Shown here: piece after piece, positions 22,367 to 35,099 of the stretch | How the letters are laid out: every line of letters begins with the position of its first letter | Numbering within the stretch: position 1 is the stretch's first letter | Assembly: GCA_014904845.1 (NCBI GenBank) | Contig: MU119451.1 | Span: 18,078-82,077 of the forward strand | DNA from: Acephala macrosclerotiorum | Lineage: Eukaryota > Ascomycota > Leotiomycetes > Helotiales > Mollisiaceae | Direction: 5' to 3' | Length of the DNA stretch: 64,000 bases | Made by a program: the position numbers and the translations under genes | Notes under the pieces: model-generated | What the model was told of the DNA's origin: nothing | The model's database searches: none | The model's input: the letters and a program-made list of their open reading frames with translations, nothing else

Positions 22367-23421
22367 TTACAGTCAAGGAGCAGAGACGACGACTTTGTGC
22401 ACCGGTTCAGGTGTCAATATTTTTACGACGGGATTCGTGCATGGCATTCTCATACACGCATCCATCGCGACATAGACCGTTGCTTCAATAGATGAGTACA
22501 TGAAACATCACAGGGACGAAAAATATATCAACAGCATTGCAGCGAGCGAGGGAGTTCGGCGAACAGGGAACCCGACAACATGAATTGATGACAGCAGCAC
22601 GAGAAGATCCACCCTCCTATGAAGCATGGGAAGCGTTCATCCGGCATTTAGGAGGTTTCAGTCGACGATTCGTGGTTCTGTTTATGAGTTTGGCTGTTGG
22701 GTTGGATGGCTTCGTTTCATGGCTTTTTTAGACCGGTGCGCTTCATGAGCACAAAAAGCGTTGAGATGAAAATTGTTAATAGTATCATCTACTCTACTTC
22801 TTTTATCTACTTTTAGGATGCATAAGCTCTTCTCTAACCTCAATCATTCCAATCGCTCTCGCTCTTGCGCAAAAGGTCGTCGTCTCATCTATTCGCTTCC
22901 CGCGCCTTCTTCGTGCCCACGTAGTAAAGAAAGTTAGCAGCGAAACAATACCTGACAGCAGCAATTCCCTTCTGGAAGTTGTTACTGGGACTGCTAAGTT
23001 GTTGATATCTACTAGCAGGAGGAAGGACATTCAAATTTCAAAATCATTACAACGACAGGTGCCGCATGGAGGGGTTTCAGGTATGGGAGCATCACAATCA
23101 CAATAAACCAAACATTACAGAATTTTTCTTGGTATTACTCTACAAAACATCCATCCTATTCTACTCTAACTATTTTCTCTTGTTTCTCGTATTCAACTTT
23201 TTTTGGTCATTTCGTCATCATGAAATCATTGCCTCCATAACTCCCCACGCTATGCATCAGATACACCTCCCAATACATGCCTTTTATGACCAAGAAAAGG
23301 AAAGTACTCGTACAATCATCATAACCATCGTTTCTGCTCGAACCGTTCCCAATCCTGTAGATCCTGGCCAGTGTTCAATTCAAGAAGACGACCTAAACAG
23401 ACCAGTAACTTCAGTGGCCAA
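22367..23421. other. Convergent 3' region
   Basis: Lies between the ends of the plus-strand phosphatase gene and the minus-strand LTN1 gene, so it holds both terminators. A plus-strand ORF overlapping the LTN1 end (23066-23584) is treated as a shadow. Confidence 0.5.
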
Positions 23422-26400
23422 TCAACGCCTAGTGACAAGGCCATGGAAATTCTGGCGGCACATAGGGCAGGTGTTGTTATTGCTAGACGAGAACCATTTC
23501 GCCAAACATTTCGAATGGAAGGTATTCCTGCACGTAGCGCATTTCTTCTCCGGCACTCTCATATCCTCGCTAATGACTGAGTAACAGATAGAGCATTGTT
23601 CGTGACCCTTCATGAACCGAGTGATGCTTTGGCGGAATATCTCGATACCATCGATGACAGTTCCCACGAATTTAACGCAGCCTTCGATGTTCTTGACGAG
23701 TCCTTCCCAGTTCTTATGGGGAATGCCGACCCTGCTGATGGATTTGACTTCGATTTTGGCGAGAGGATATAGCGGCGGGAGGGTAAAGGAGATGCTGCAG
23801 AGCTGTTCATCGATTTCGTAGGATACGGTGATAGTGTTGCCTCGTGTTGTAGGGAGTCGAATGATAAGTTGCTGGCCATCCTCATATTCCTTGACTTCGC
23901 TACCTCCTCGCCAATCATGGACTTCGTCGATAGCATCACGGATGACTGTGGGTGTGAAATTTCGCTCAGTCCAATCGGCCATAAAGCCCTTGCCGGCTCT
24001 TGTGTAGGCAGTATGCCATTCTCTGACTAAGTTCGGGGTGAATCTTAGTACATCGTGATAGACGGAAGCTGACAACCACGCTACGCTATGTTCTAGTCCA
24101 CGACTTAGATCGAAGGCGTCAAAAGCTCCGATACCATCTTGCAGTTGGTAGTAGGAAAGTGGTCGGAGCTTGCCATCAGAAGCCGCGAAGAAGTGGTTGA
24201 TAAACAAAAGGAGAGTGTTCATCTGCCCGTGTTCCTTCAGCTGCTGCTGCAACGAAAGCCGGACCTGAAATGGACACCATGCAATAATTGAGAAAATCAG
24301 CTCCCAAGCAAGAAGTACTTGTCGACGCGACGTTTGGATCTTGTCGACATCTCCAGGAGTAGCGTTGGGGCCCAATATTCTGTCAAGTGGTTGCATGCAT
24401 TCCGAGTCTAGAAGTAAGGACAGGAGCTCATCAGGGAACTCGGCAGCTACGAAAAGTTAGAACATAATGAAAAGGGTCAATAAAGAACAACGAACCCTCA
24501 TTGTCAACTGCGAACTTCATAGTGATGTCATCGGTCATCTGCTTAAGTCCCTTCTTGATAACCTCGAAGGCCGTGGCCTGAACAACAGGATACAGTGATG
24601 CGAGCATTGGGTAAATCAATTCTAGGTTAATCTTCTCGATGGGAATCTTGATGATTTCTGGATTGAGGTACTCGTCGAAGGCTGCCATGAATGGCAGGTC
24701 AGCCTCTCGAGTTAGTGTGAACATTCCAAGCAGACCTTCGTTCAGATATTTCCGGAACAACACGAATACTTCCTTTAAATCATCACTAGCATCTTGGTCC
24801 TCCTTCAATTTGACCAATTTCGAGTACATTCTCAAAGAGTTGGAGGAGAAGACAAAGACGTCTTTCTTTGATGGATTAGTATCCGTGCTTTCCATTGAGA
24901 CCTGCAGGTCCCAGGGTCGTAAACAGAGACGGGTCAGTGTCTGCTGCCAATGTTCTCCGGATGAAGACTTGATTGCTGGCAGCAATTTGGCCAAGACTTT
25001 ACAGGACTCAGCAGCAAGGCCACAGTTCAAACCAGAAAGGTCACTGACTTCGAACCAAGAAAGGATTTTCTTGACCGACATCGCGATTCGTGCAGTGTGT
25101 GGTGGTAAGGTGTTGTGATACACACCTAGGCAGCCGTCAAGGTAGATCATTGTGGTTAATGCTCCCGCTGCCTGGGGCTGGTTCAAAGTTCCGCCATCGA
25201 ATCCGTAGACTAGTGCAAGGAGGTGATTACAAAACCACTTCACTAATTGACTGGAGTGCAAGTGTGGCTTGAACCCTGATAAAATCGCGAGTGTGACAAG
25301 TGGTCGATCTGGCTCTTTGACAAACAGATTCTGTTCCTTCAACCATTCTTCGCTGCACCGAAACTTCCCTCCATTGATTTTTGCTACCTGATCGAAAAGG
25401 CTGCTGAGCGCCAGAGCACTGTAGTATGCTAGAGGGTTTTTGGAACTAGATTGCTCCATCATCATCTTGACAAGGTTGCCCAAGGCGGTAGTCTCGTTGT
25501 ATGGGGCCTTGTCTGTAGATGGTGATTGAGAAATGATCAAGAGCAGGAGCTTCTGGAGTTTGGTCTCGAAAGCAGTGATGTGGTCGCACCAATTGTCATA
25601 CAACTGTGGTTTACCATCGAGGCGCTGTACATTCAACAGCTGACTGGTGAGACATAAGAAGAACAGAATCTCGCTGACTTGCTTGTCGGGGAGTCGCGGC
25701 ATAACATCCTGCATGATCTCGCACGTATATAGTGCCATCCTCAATGCAATGGAGTGTCCATCATCGTCCGTGAGATCTTCCGGAGGAGGCGGGGCCGTAC
25801 CCTTGATCAGGGAAAGAGCACCACCAAACAGCATACAAGCGCCAAGGTGTGCAGGAGGCTTTCGCCCGTAGAAAGGCGCAAATGTATCGTCCCACTCCTC
25901 GAGGGTAGGAATCAAAGCGGCTGCCTTATAGGAATCGTTGGGTTCGCCGGAATTTGCATAGATGTTCCGAGCTAGGTTCACCAAAGTATGCACGCTTTAA
26001 CATGTGTTAGCATGACCATTCAAGCAGGAGATTCTGAGACATATACCTTAGAGGTGGATCATGCATAGAAATAAGCTGATTTCGGATAATCTGAATCAAC
26101 GGATTCGCTAATGGATCGTCGGAAGGGGTATCAGTCTCGGACAGTACTTTGGTAAGGTGCTTGATGGTAGACTTATGTGCTGCATCTAGCCAATCAGACT
26201 GCGCCTCGCTGAGCTCCATTAGTCGTGTGAGCAGTGAGAGCTGGCGATCGTTGGAAGATATCAGCAGACGAGTGTCCTTTTGTGACAGAGAGCTCAAGGC
26301 CTTCAGTCCTCTCTCCGTTACATCTAAGTGAGGAGATATAAGGGCATTGGCGATAATGTCTGTAATCTCTAATGCTGCTTCCCTAGAGATTGATTTGGAG

Positions 26401-28614
26401 GTTGCGGCCGCATCAAACAACAACCAAGAAGGATCGTCGTTTGAGAGAACTGCATCTCGTGCACGGTCACGAACAAAATCTTGGAGATTCTGGTCTACTT
26501 CTGCAAGTTGGGAGCCATCGGTTCTCAGAAGCATTGAGGCAACCAATGAGCATCGGAGGTCTGTAGAAGGAAGAGCTAGAACTTTTCTTAATGTATCGCT
26601 CCAGATTTCTGAGGCTCTTCTGCTACCTGCTTGTTTATCGAGAAGGTCGGCTTTGGAATAGTTGGCAAAGGGTATGCTTGGCGGTGGACAAGCCTTAAGT
26701 TCCTTAAGTGCGGCGAGGAGGTACTCGCCAGATGGTGTACCGATGAGATCAAACAAGTGTGCCTCAAGGAAATCTGCTAAGGAGTTTATAATGCTTCGAC
26801 AATTCTTCATGAAGAAGGAGCCCATTCGCAGGCAAGCCAACATGCCAGCAGCAGCTGCATAAGGCTTTCCTTGACGACCGATGAGGACTTCTGCACAGGC
26901 ATCCATCATCTTCTGCGTGATAGTCATCAACGAATCAGCCTCGGGGAGCCGGTTTTGGAGATATCTTAGATCGCGGTCAGCCCAGACCCACTCCAACAAC
27001 AAGAACCATCGGACAAATCCAGACTGAATGTTATCTTGGGCCTTCTTATAGTCTCGAGTCTCGACTGAAATAGGATCAAGTAGTCGGTCTGTCAACTTTT
27101 GTGACCATAATTTCAGCTCCTGTTTCAGACTAATCTGAATCTGATCGCCAGCCTTTTCGCATGTAGGACTCAACTTCAATGTTAAACAGGTTCTCAAAGC
27201 TTCTTTGATATTGTCGGAAGTCGCAATCGACCAAGTCGTCTGGCCGGGGTCGATGACGATGAAATTTTCGATGGCGGGGAACAGAGAGTCTCGAATCAGC
27301 TTAACTTGCGATTCGGTATCGGTCAATCGTGTAGTGGCAAAGGAATGGGCAATAGTGAGATAAGCAGCATAGGCGACTAGAAGATTTGTCTTAGGCTCAT
27401 CCCTATTGCTCATTCCAGTTCGCAAAGCTGACATTAACTCCAGAATAGAGGAGACCTTGGGTGGAAAGGTTTCCTCGGGTATGACGAGAATCAAGGCGAC
27501 CAGGGACTTCCAATACTCAGATGGCCCTCGTTGCGATCCCTTCTCGATGAAGGATCGAAGACGTGCTAACGGGTCCTTCTTTGGTTTGCTGGACAAAGGC
27601 CATACCTCGGGGAACTTTGTCGTGAGGACCTTGAGCGTCTCAACAAGGTCGTACGTTGAGCCAAGCTGTGGACCCCTCAATGCATCCGAGATCAAGGCAT
27701 GACCAATTGCCTTCAGATTAGCCTTGACTGCAGAAGGTTGTCTAAAAACGTAGGCACTGATGAGCTGGAGGCTGCTCCGTCGTAAGTGTACATCCTCACT
27801 TGAAGCAAACTCCAGGAGCTCTTCATTGCCGAGCAACGCCTCGTACTTGTCCTTGTATTTCCTGATATCGTCTTCCGTTAATGTCTTGAGGAGAGACGTG
27901 ACCATGTCGATGCTATTGCCAATCATTCGGAAATATACTGCCTTCAGGTCTTCGGCACTCATAGTGCGCTCATCGCTCAAAGTACTCGGGGTTTCGTCAA
28001 GGCCGCCTTGGACGTACGCCAAGATGACCTGCTGCAACTTCTTGAGCGCAGTGCTCCGCTTCTCAGCAGTGTTTAACAGAACCTCGAGTCCATCTTTGGC
28101 AGCTTTCGCGGCTCCCTTATCACTATCAAAGGTTCCCGCCAGCCATGTCGGGAGCATCTGTGGAATGTAGGGCTGGATTCGTGATTTGGCGGAGTCCAAT
28201 ATTTGGTGCTGTATCAGGTGGGACAGTTCTCGGACACGTCGCGAATTGTTGATTGAGAGTCGGGGATATAATTCGGACTAGACATGCAATTAGTACCAGA
28301 ATAATTTTTTGTGAGGCCATATGTGAACATACCCATGCCTTGATGACCGCATCCTCAATTCCTCCTCCCTCCTCATCCGGATGAGTCTTGACAAATGCGA
28401 GGATGTCGTCTAGAGCCTTTGCTAAAGTCGTGTCGTTCTTCTTGGACAAACTCTTGAATGAAACGACAAGGTTCGAGTCGGAGATCTGGGCGAGATTTGG
28501 GGGTGGGTTAGAGAACGACAAGCGTGAGGTCGACGAGTCGGCTGCGCCGAAGCCTCTGCCTCTGCCGCCGATCAATCCGCTCTTGGTTGATAGACGACGA
28601 CCAAAGCCTGCCAT
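23422..28614 (-). CDS. LTN1: Listerin E3 ubiquitin ligase (ribosome quality control)
   Basis: Four exons: 28614-28333, 28277-26047, 25994-24496, 24446-23422, with introns of 49-55 nt whose removal keeps frame, giving 1,678 residues, normal for the family. Listerin binds stalled 60S subunits and ubiquitinates the nascent chain as part of the RQC complex in the cytosol. The N-terminus MAGFGRRLSTKSGL leads into the conserved LSKKNDTTLAKALDDI and, across intron 1, SELYPRLSINNSRRVREL. The middle is HEAT-like helical repeats. Residues 1622-1671 form the variant RING: CSIC, CATC, HSKC, CPMC. The start was set at 28614 because upstream in-frame sequence is low complexity and the family begins just before the Ser/Lys-rich tail. 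It is divergent from the next gene across about 1.26 kb. Confidence 0.95.
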
Positions 28615-29873
28615 GTTTCTTGACGGAGAAGGTCGTGTAAGAGGGAAAGGAAAGGAGAGGCCGTGGCCGTGGAGGGGACTTTGTGCCCACCCCACCGTCA
28701 ACAACACGGAGAACAGGTTACAGAACCTCTTGCGGCGACGATCTGCAGATAATAGAGTCTGGATCAAAGGGCGGCGGCGAGGGGGATTAACGAGAATGGT
28801 GTTGTAAAGAGTAGGTAGTAGAGGCAGAGAGTATGTGGTCGATCGTGAGCTCGTGTGGGGAGAAAATAATTACTCTCAGCCTCGCCTCGCCTCAGCTCGA
28901 ATTGGATGACGATATGCTCAAGAGTGGTTTAGCGGTGTTAGCGCAGGCTCAGGAAGGCTGCAAATGGTGGCGCAGCTTGGGCCACCTTTTTGTCCCGAAT
29001 GGCTAAGACACTCTGGCGCTAAGGAGCCCAGGATGCATCAGAGTGTGGCACTCAAGAAAGACGCAGTGGTGAAGGCATTCTAGATATTGGGTATTGAATA
29101 TTGCGGCTGTGTAAACGCCGGATGATTGCGGAGAAGACTGCTACCCCGCATGTGATTGATGACCGTAGTGAAGCTCCAGTACCTGCGTACTCCGTACACC
29201 ACACCTCTCCCACTCCTATATTGTACTTGTCTGCATCTTTCGAGCTGGAAATTCGAGTCTCCAGGACGAGATCACCCTAGACAATCCTCATTCCCTCTTG
29301 CTTGCTAAAGCTCCACACAGAATTGTGATGGGTGTTGATCATCTACTTCCTCACTGCCCTACGACGATATCACTTCTATCTGAGCAACGACGCCTATGAA
29401 TTGTGTCTTTGTACTCTGCTCTTCTTCAACTTCAAAGAGCTTCACTGCAACCCTCCTGCCGTCAACTCTTATTGCTGGGTCCCGCTTCGACCAACTGGAC
29501 ACACGACAGCGGAGACGATCGATTCTCTTCAACCCAACCTGCGCTACAAGGCGATTCTGACGACTTCCGGCGTCTTTCACAGTCCGAAACCCTTCTAGAA
29601 CACGTCTTATCAACGAGGACGTTACGTGAGAATCGCTCGATCCCTCCATTATCAACACGTCTAACACTGGCATCTACCAGACTGTGGACACCCACTTTCT
29701 CGAACTACTTCGCTCTTGATTCTGTACGATACAGTTGTGGGAATCGACGTTCAATTCAAGCGTCGTACATGACTGCGAATTGCCCAGTAAGTCGTTGCCT
29801 TTTCACTCCAGAACAGTTCATTTACCAATGAGGGGTGATAGCCTGGAGTATGACACGATAAACATCTGCAACT
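28615..29873. promoter_or_regulatory. Divergent intergenic region with 5' leaders
   Basis: It separates the LTN1 start (minus) from the 29874 gene (plus). Several short ORFs (for example 29332-29598 and 29403-29831) precede the latter start and may be upstream ORFs in its leader or chance. Confidence 0.4.
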
Positions 29874-32800
29874 ATGCTATCATCACAAATCCACTTGGTT
29901 TCGAAGACCTCAGTCTTGCCCGCCGGCTCCCAAGTTCTGCCAACCGTCCTTTCTCGATCTGGTAGCTTGCCTCGACGCCCTCGACCGTATCAGCAAGTTC
30001 GAGCCTTCCGATTAGGTCTTTGGTCCTCATACCTCGATGCAAACTTTCAGAGGGAGTTTCGACGACGCCAGCGGGTCGTAAAGCATAAATACATCGAGGC
30101 TGTTAGTCGCAAGCTGTCATGGGACCGTCACTTTCCAATGCATCTGAGACACAATGGATTGAAGAGCTTCATGTGCAGCGCATGGCGGGGACAAGATTCC
30201 AGGCCGGGTGGACGTTGGGTCAATATGGAAGACCTTGATTCGATGAAGGAGAAGCCCAAGGAGAATAATGAACGATCGTGGGGCGTTGAAGATGAGAAGG
30301 GCCAAAACCTATACCAGATGCTTGACAACAACCACCGATTTATCCGTGCAAGGGCTCGTATGTTCCCTGGTTGGAGCACTTGCCACTCGGCATCTTGGGT
30401 TTCTCGCTCGCCATACAAGCCCGTTTCTACGCCTACCGAAGACATATCAGCTTCCTCTACTTTGTACGGATCTGAAGGCTTCCGCAAGCGCTTTCAGACA
30501 CGTGACAACCTCTATGAAGATCAGACAGAGTATGAGATAGACCCTATCACGAATCGAAAAGTTCCGAGGAAACCCAACAAGCCAGTAAACGAGAGCAGCA
30601 AACCAGTTGATATCCCAGTGAAGACTTCCAAGGGCTATCGCTCACAATTCAAGACTTTCGAACCTTCGGAGGTACAATCTGACAAAGCCGAAACTCCATC
30701 CAAGATACCAGCATCACAAGACCATTCCAACGGTGTGTCATCTCACGCCCAGGAGATGCCCGTCACCAACGTTCAGAGTAGAGAGGTGGACCCACTTAAG
30801 AAATACGACGAGAAGATTGGGTACAACTCTGGTCGCCATTATAACACGGCTGAGATGGATATAGATTATTCTTGCCCAGTACAAAATGGGTTGAAGGCTT
30901 TCGACGACAAAGTATCAAGCACAACAACAGCCAAAACTCCAGTTGAAGAGAACATTTCTCCCCAAAAAAAAAGTAATCAAGATGGTCTTGAGACATATGA
31001 CAAAAAGGCTACATATGAGGGACGACAGTACTTCGGCTCAGCATACGATGAGATCGACCAAGTTGATCCCGTACAAGAAGCCATAAGAACTTATCACTCT
31101 TCCAAGGGATTGAAACATTCCCGAGTTGTGCACCCCAGGAAGCGAGACGACGAAGACAGAGTCATGCAGGCCAGGAGAGAATACGAAGATTCTGATGCGC
31201 GGAGAGCTTATACGCAGGATCAGGAAGCCAGCAGACTGCTGCAATCCATTCAGAACTACGAAGAAATCATGGCTGCAGAACGAGCTACGGGGCATGTTAG
31301 CGGGGCCTCCGGACATGAGCAACTTCATCCGTTATTGAAGGCGATTCGAGAATATGAAGCATCCGAGTTAGACAAGAAGACCGATCCTCATGAAGGAGCT
31401 GCTCACGGCCAGTCGGATCCTGTGCTTCGAGCTCTCCGCGAGTACAAGAGTCTTGTGTCACACGTCGAAGCAAGCGACAAGCGCACTGCCCGACAAATCG
31501 AAAAGGAAGCCGTTGATCCTCTTTTGAGTGCCATTAATGAATACGAGGCCTTGGTACAGAGTAGTAGTGTACTCCCTGGGGAGCGAGCAGACAGCTCGGT
31601 CGAGGACTGCCTGAAGAAATATGACGCTAAGGTCAACTTCTATCGAAAGCCATATCAGGCTGAGGAGAATAGCTTAGGGGAAAGCGAATCAAAACCCGGG
31701 AGGTATAATATCGAGTTAAACTTGTCGGATGCCAACGCAGAGAGGCTCTCACGCTTGAGAGCATCATATTTCATGAAAGCTGATGAACTAACGATCACCC
31801 CCAAAAGCTGGGCACATCTTCCGCAAAAGATCCGCGACTTGTTTGCCAGACAGGCTAAATCTGACAGCAAGCGCTGGGACCAGGCAACGATCGATAGAAA
31901 AGGCCGCCAGGCACCAAGTAGAGAGTTGAGAGAGACGGAGGAAGCCAAGAAGGCGAGACGAAAGGAGCTGGAACATGACTTTACGGCCACCAAGGTACCC
32001 GGTGTCTCATCTGAAGACCTCGAGAATGCCAGGCGACGAGCCGTTGAACTCAGATATGAGCATAATAGGCTACGCAATGATGCAACTCATATCGAAGGCC
32101 TTGTTGGCGCAAAGCTCGGCAAGCTGGAGAATGAGTCCCAGCCAGAAAACCAGTCGAAGAAGATGACTGGTAACTTTGTCCGCGATTTTCCCGAAGAATT
32201 CGAAACTACTTGGACAAGAGCAGATGGCAGCTCTGGCGGCTTGACACACAAGAATAAGTCGGACCGAGAAATCGAAGTAGGAGCCCAGCAAGGTGAGTAT
32301 GCATATGTCAATGGCCTGGGCTCCCAGGAAGCATTCTCCGGTCGGCCGGATGTCGAGCGACTTGAGCCATCCTTGAATCGAGCTATATCTCGCAATGCAG
32401 AGCCCAATGCTGCCGAGAAAAACGACTCGCAGATGAAAGTTGGTTCTGCACAACAGGGCGAAGGAGATCTGTCTGAGCTTATGAGCGTAGAAACTGGTGC
32501 ACATACCATCAAGCAGCAGCTACAAAAGGAGAAGAACGCCCAGAAGGAACTCGACAGGGAGCTGGTTCGCGAGGTTCGCAGTATCCATGAAGATGCATAT
32601 GAAACTATCACTGCCAAGCATAGACAGATACCCTCTGCGTCTCAGGAGAATGGTGCTATCAGTGAAGTTACCCCAGTTCTGGACGCTGTTGCGGTGACCG
32701 CTCCTCCTCCAACTGTGTACAAGATTCTCGCGTATGACCCTACGATGCAGTCCATCAGCACGGCGGAAACTACTTCAATTGTCTCTGATGCTTCCGGCCC

Positions 32801-33341
32801 CTTGACTCCGGCGGAGGTACTTCTGAGATTATCCAATCCTGCCAAGTTCTTTCCATATTTTGCGCCCCTTCAGAAGCAAGGTTACGAGATCGTCTCTGGT
32901 AGCGGTGATGTGTTAGTGTTCCGAAAGTTCCGCGAAGGCTCTCCGCCAGGAGTTGAGAAGACATCAACAACGGCTGCAATTGAGGAGAAGAGACCCGAAG
33001 AGCGCAAGAGGAACGATGTCAACCCTATCGACGGTATGACCAGAGGTCCAATTGCTGCAATAGGTGACTTTGCAAGCCCTACTGGATTTGTCAACCATGA
33101 TATTCCGCGTGGGTCAGAGCCTCCGTTCAAATCCAACATTGACGTTCGACGAGAGGAGCCTGTTTTCAGCGGCAAGCGTAATTGGGAGGACAAGGAGGAA
33201 AGTGGACGAAAGAAGCGTGGTGTAACTAAGACCGTCTTGGTTGGCGCTGGTTGGCTTGGAGCCTGTTCGTATGCCATTGGCGTCGTTGCTGATTACTTCA
33301 AGACTGGCGGAGCTGATGGTAAAGGGCCTAAGGGATTCTGA
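29874..33341 (+). CDS. Putative mitochondrial membrane protein with YExxV-type repeats
   Basis: A single exon of 1,155 residues. The N-terminus is Arg/Ser/Leu-rich and lacks acidic residues for about 50 positions (LPRRPRPYQQVRAFRLGL), which looks like a mitochondrial presequence. Residues about 305-590 contain eight degenerate copies of a short motif around DPLLKAIREYEA, DPVLRALREYKS, DPLLSAINEYEA or DPLKKYDEKIGY. Residues about 640-720 and 870-910 are charged and helical. A conserved-looking module near 945-1025 (YKILAYDPTMQSIS, LTPAEVLLRLSNPAKFFPYF, GYEIVSGSGDVLVFRK) is followed by a basic stretch and one membrane segment near the C-terminus (VLVGAGWLGACSYAIGVVADYF). Similar proteins in other fungi carry uninformative 'serine-threonine rich' names. 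A mitochondrial inner-membrane location is inference. Confidence 0.8.
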   Translation: MLSSQIHLVSKTSVLPAGSQVLPTVLSRSGSLPRRPRPYQQVRAFRLGLWSSYLDANFQREFRRRQRVVKHKYIEAVSRKLSWDRHFPMHLRHNGLKSFMCSAWRGQDSRPGGRWVNMEDLDSMKEKPKENNERSWGVEDEKGQNLYQMLDNNHRFIRARARMFPGWSTCHSASWVSRSPYKPVSTPTEDISASSTLYGSEGFRKRFQTRDNLYEDQTEYEIDPITNRKVPRKPNKPVNESSKPVDIPVKTSKGYRSQFKTFEPSEVQSDKAETPSKIPASQDHSNGVSSHAQEMPVTNVQSREVDPLKKYDEKIGYNSGRHYNTAEMDIDYSCPVQNGLKAFDDKVSSTTTAKTPVEENISPQKKSNQDGLETYDKKATYEGRQYFGSAYDEIDQVDPVQEAIRTYHSSKGLKHSRVVHPRKRDDEDRVMQARREYEDSDARRAYTQDQEASRLLQSIQNYEEIMAAERATGHVSGASGHEQLHPLLKAIREYEASELDKKTDPHEGAAHGQSDPVLRALREYKSLVSHVEASDKRTARQIEKEAVDPLLSAINEYEALVQSSSVLPGERADSSVEDCLKKYDAKVNFYRKPYQAEENSLGESESKPGRYNIELNLSDANAERLSRLRASYFMKADELTITPKSWAHLPQKIRDLFARQAKSDSKRWDQATIDRKGRQAPSRELRETEEAKKARRKELEHDFTATKVPGVSSEDLENARRRAVELRYEHNRLRNDATHIEGLVGAKLGKLENESQPENQSKKMTGNFVRDFPEEFETTWTRADGSSGGLTHKNKSDREIEVGAQQGEYAYVNGLGSQEAFSGRPDVERLEPSLNRAISRNAEPNAAEKNDSQMKVGSAQQGEGDLSELMSVETGAHTIKQQLQKEKNAQKELDRELVREVRSIHEDAYETITAKHRQIPSASQENGAISEVTPVLDAVAVTAPPPTVYKILAYDPTMQSISTAETTSIVSDASGPLTPAEVLLRLSNPAKFFPYFAPLQKQGYEIVSGSGDVLVFRKFREGSPPGVEKTSTTAAIEEKRPEERKRNDVNPIDGMTRGPIAAIGDFASPTGFVNHDIPRGSEPPFKSNIDVRREEPVFSGKRNWEDKEESGRKKRGVTKTVLVGAGWLGACSYAIGVVADYFKTGGADGKGPKGF

Positions 33342-35099
33342 TTCCTTGGTCAGCGAGCTGTTCATGATTCGGGGGGTGTTGCACAGTGAGTCATGGGATG
33401 AAACTTACCAGGTGCTTAAGGTGTTGAACGTTGTGGATCGAATGCTGTTGTTGGATTTGAGGGACTGGAGTTGTATAGCGAGGGGATTCGATTTGGTGTT
33501 ATGGAATAAGGGGCTTCGAGCTGAATGCGTCCTTCTCCACTTGCTCTTCAGAGATGCATATCATAGTATGAATCCACTCCCATTTCAAAGACCTGAGAAT
33601 TTGCCATTTCTGAAAGTTCCATTATTGCTTTTAGGGCTAGTCCCTTATCGATGACTCTGGTCTGCCTTTGTTCAGCCTCGTCCTAGGCCGGGGCCACGGG
33701 CACGTGGTGATACGGAAGGGTGTCTTATCGTTGAGCACAAAAACCCCTCAATCTTTTCCAATCCTTGTTTCTTTCTGATTTTCACTACAACAACATCTGA
33801 CCGTCTTCGATCCCCTAACTTTCGTTCACTGATTAATGAAAACATCCCTGGCAAATTTTCTTCGTCATCATCCAGTCTCAAATACGCTCAATGGAGCAAC
33901 ACTTCTCTGCTCTCAGTAGAGAGACGAGACTTCTATCTCATTCTCAAAGGTACGCTTCTCCCCTATCCTCACACATTCCCACCTCCCCGCTTCCCGCCTT
34001 CTCGGCCTTCTTCCTCTCCAAATCGCGCTCTGCCCGGCTTCTGAACATCCATCTAACCGTCTGCCAAGTCCTCACAGACCAGACAGGAATCCTCCTAAGG
34101 GAGCGACTTTGGGATCCGCCAGCCATTTTCGAGCCAAGGACCTGGAGCCCTCTCAGACAAATACGGAGTCTCATCCACCCCCAGTTTCCAACGAGGGATC
34201 AATGCGTCTCCTCACCGTTAGATGGGATCGATACGGTCAAAGAGACTGAAGTCTCTTGAAGGTACGCTATGTGCTCCTTTTTTACGCGATTCCGCTCGAT
34301 ATTTCCTCCTACCGCATAAGTCGCGCTCCGCTCGCTTCACAAAAATCACCCATACCCTCCATCACTTCTCCAACAACCCACAAAGGCAGCCCAAAGGTCG
34401 CTGGTATTCATACACCTGCATTTCGACGCGACGATCTTGCACAAGAGCTGCCAATGATGGCTCTTTGTTTGGAGTTCGTCTTCAACGCGTCTTCTGCGAG
34501 ACACATTCGCCCACAGCCCGTTCCCTGCAAGACATGCACTACACAAGCACCTACGCGCCCTTCATCTAAGGCCTTTTCATTACTATCCTTATTAGGAGTC
34601 ATCTTCCGCGCGTCCTGTCCATGTTTCCCATATGGCAGGCCGCTGTAGGATGCCCTCGCCTCGTTGGGACAAAGACCCAAACACATTTGCACAACTTTAC
34701 CTTACTTCCACCACCTCACTGCAAGGCCCCTTTACATACCCTCGTTTCTCCTTGGCTGTTCGGCTAGTCTTGCACGAATCCCTTTGTGTAATGGACGTTA
34801 TCCGTTTGGGAGGCTGTCACTGTCAGTGCACCTTCCGTTTTAGGCCTGCCAGGGTTTACTTCGGAATACTTTTCGGGCTCAGGTAGCTGTCGCCTCCTTA
34901 GGGTGAACACCTCTCTGATGCACCCGTCAGAAAGGGGAGGCACGTAGGCGGCTCTGGCCTCGACAGACCCCTTTCGCAAGCGAGAAACGATACAGCAATC
35001 GGCACACTCCCTTCATCCAACCCTCTTTAGCTCACTTTACTTGTACCAGAGAGCCAGGGTCATTTTGCTAACAGTTCTTTCAACAGGCTTTGATTTTGT
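33342..35099. other. Gene-poor region with C/T-rich short ORFs
   Basis: Overlapping ORFs of 60-137 codons on both strands share no motif. GGTACGCT occurs at 33949 and 34260, each followed by C/T-rich sequence and a GTCGCGCTC-like stretch, so a weak duplication is possible. No gene is supported. Confidence 0.4.

Noticed and set aside
23066..23584. Plus-strand ORF of 172 codons
   Set aside because: It overlaps the LTN1 RING exon on the other strand and has no motif; a shadow.
33891..34648. Consecutive plus-strand ORFs of 115-130 codons
   Set aside because: C/T-rich sequence opens several frames at once; no family motif and no convincing splicing between them.
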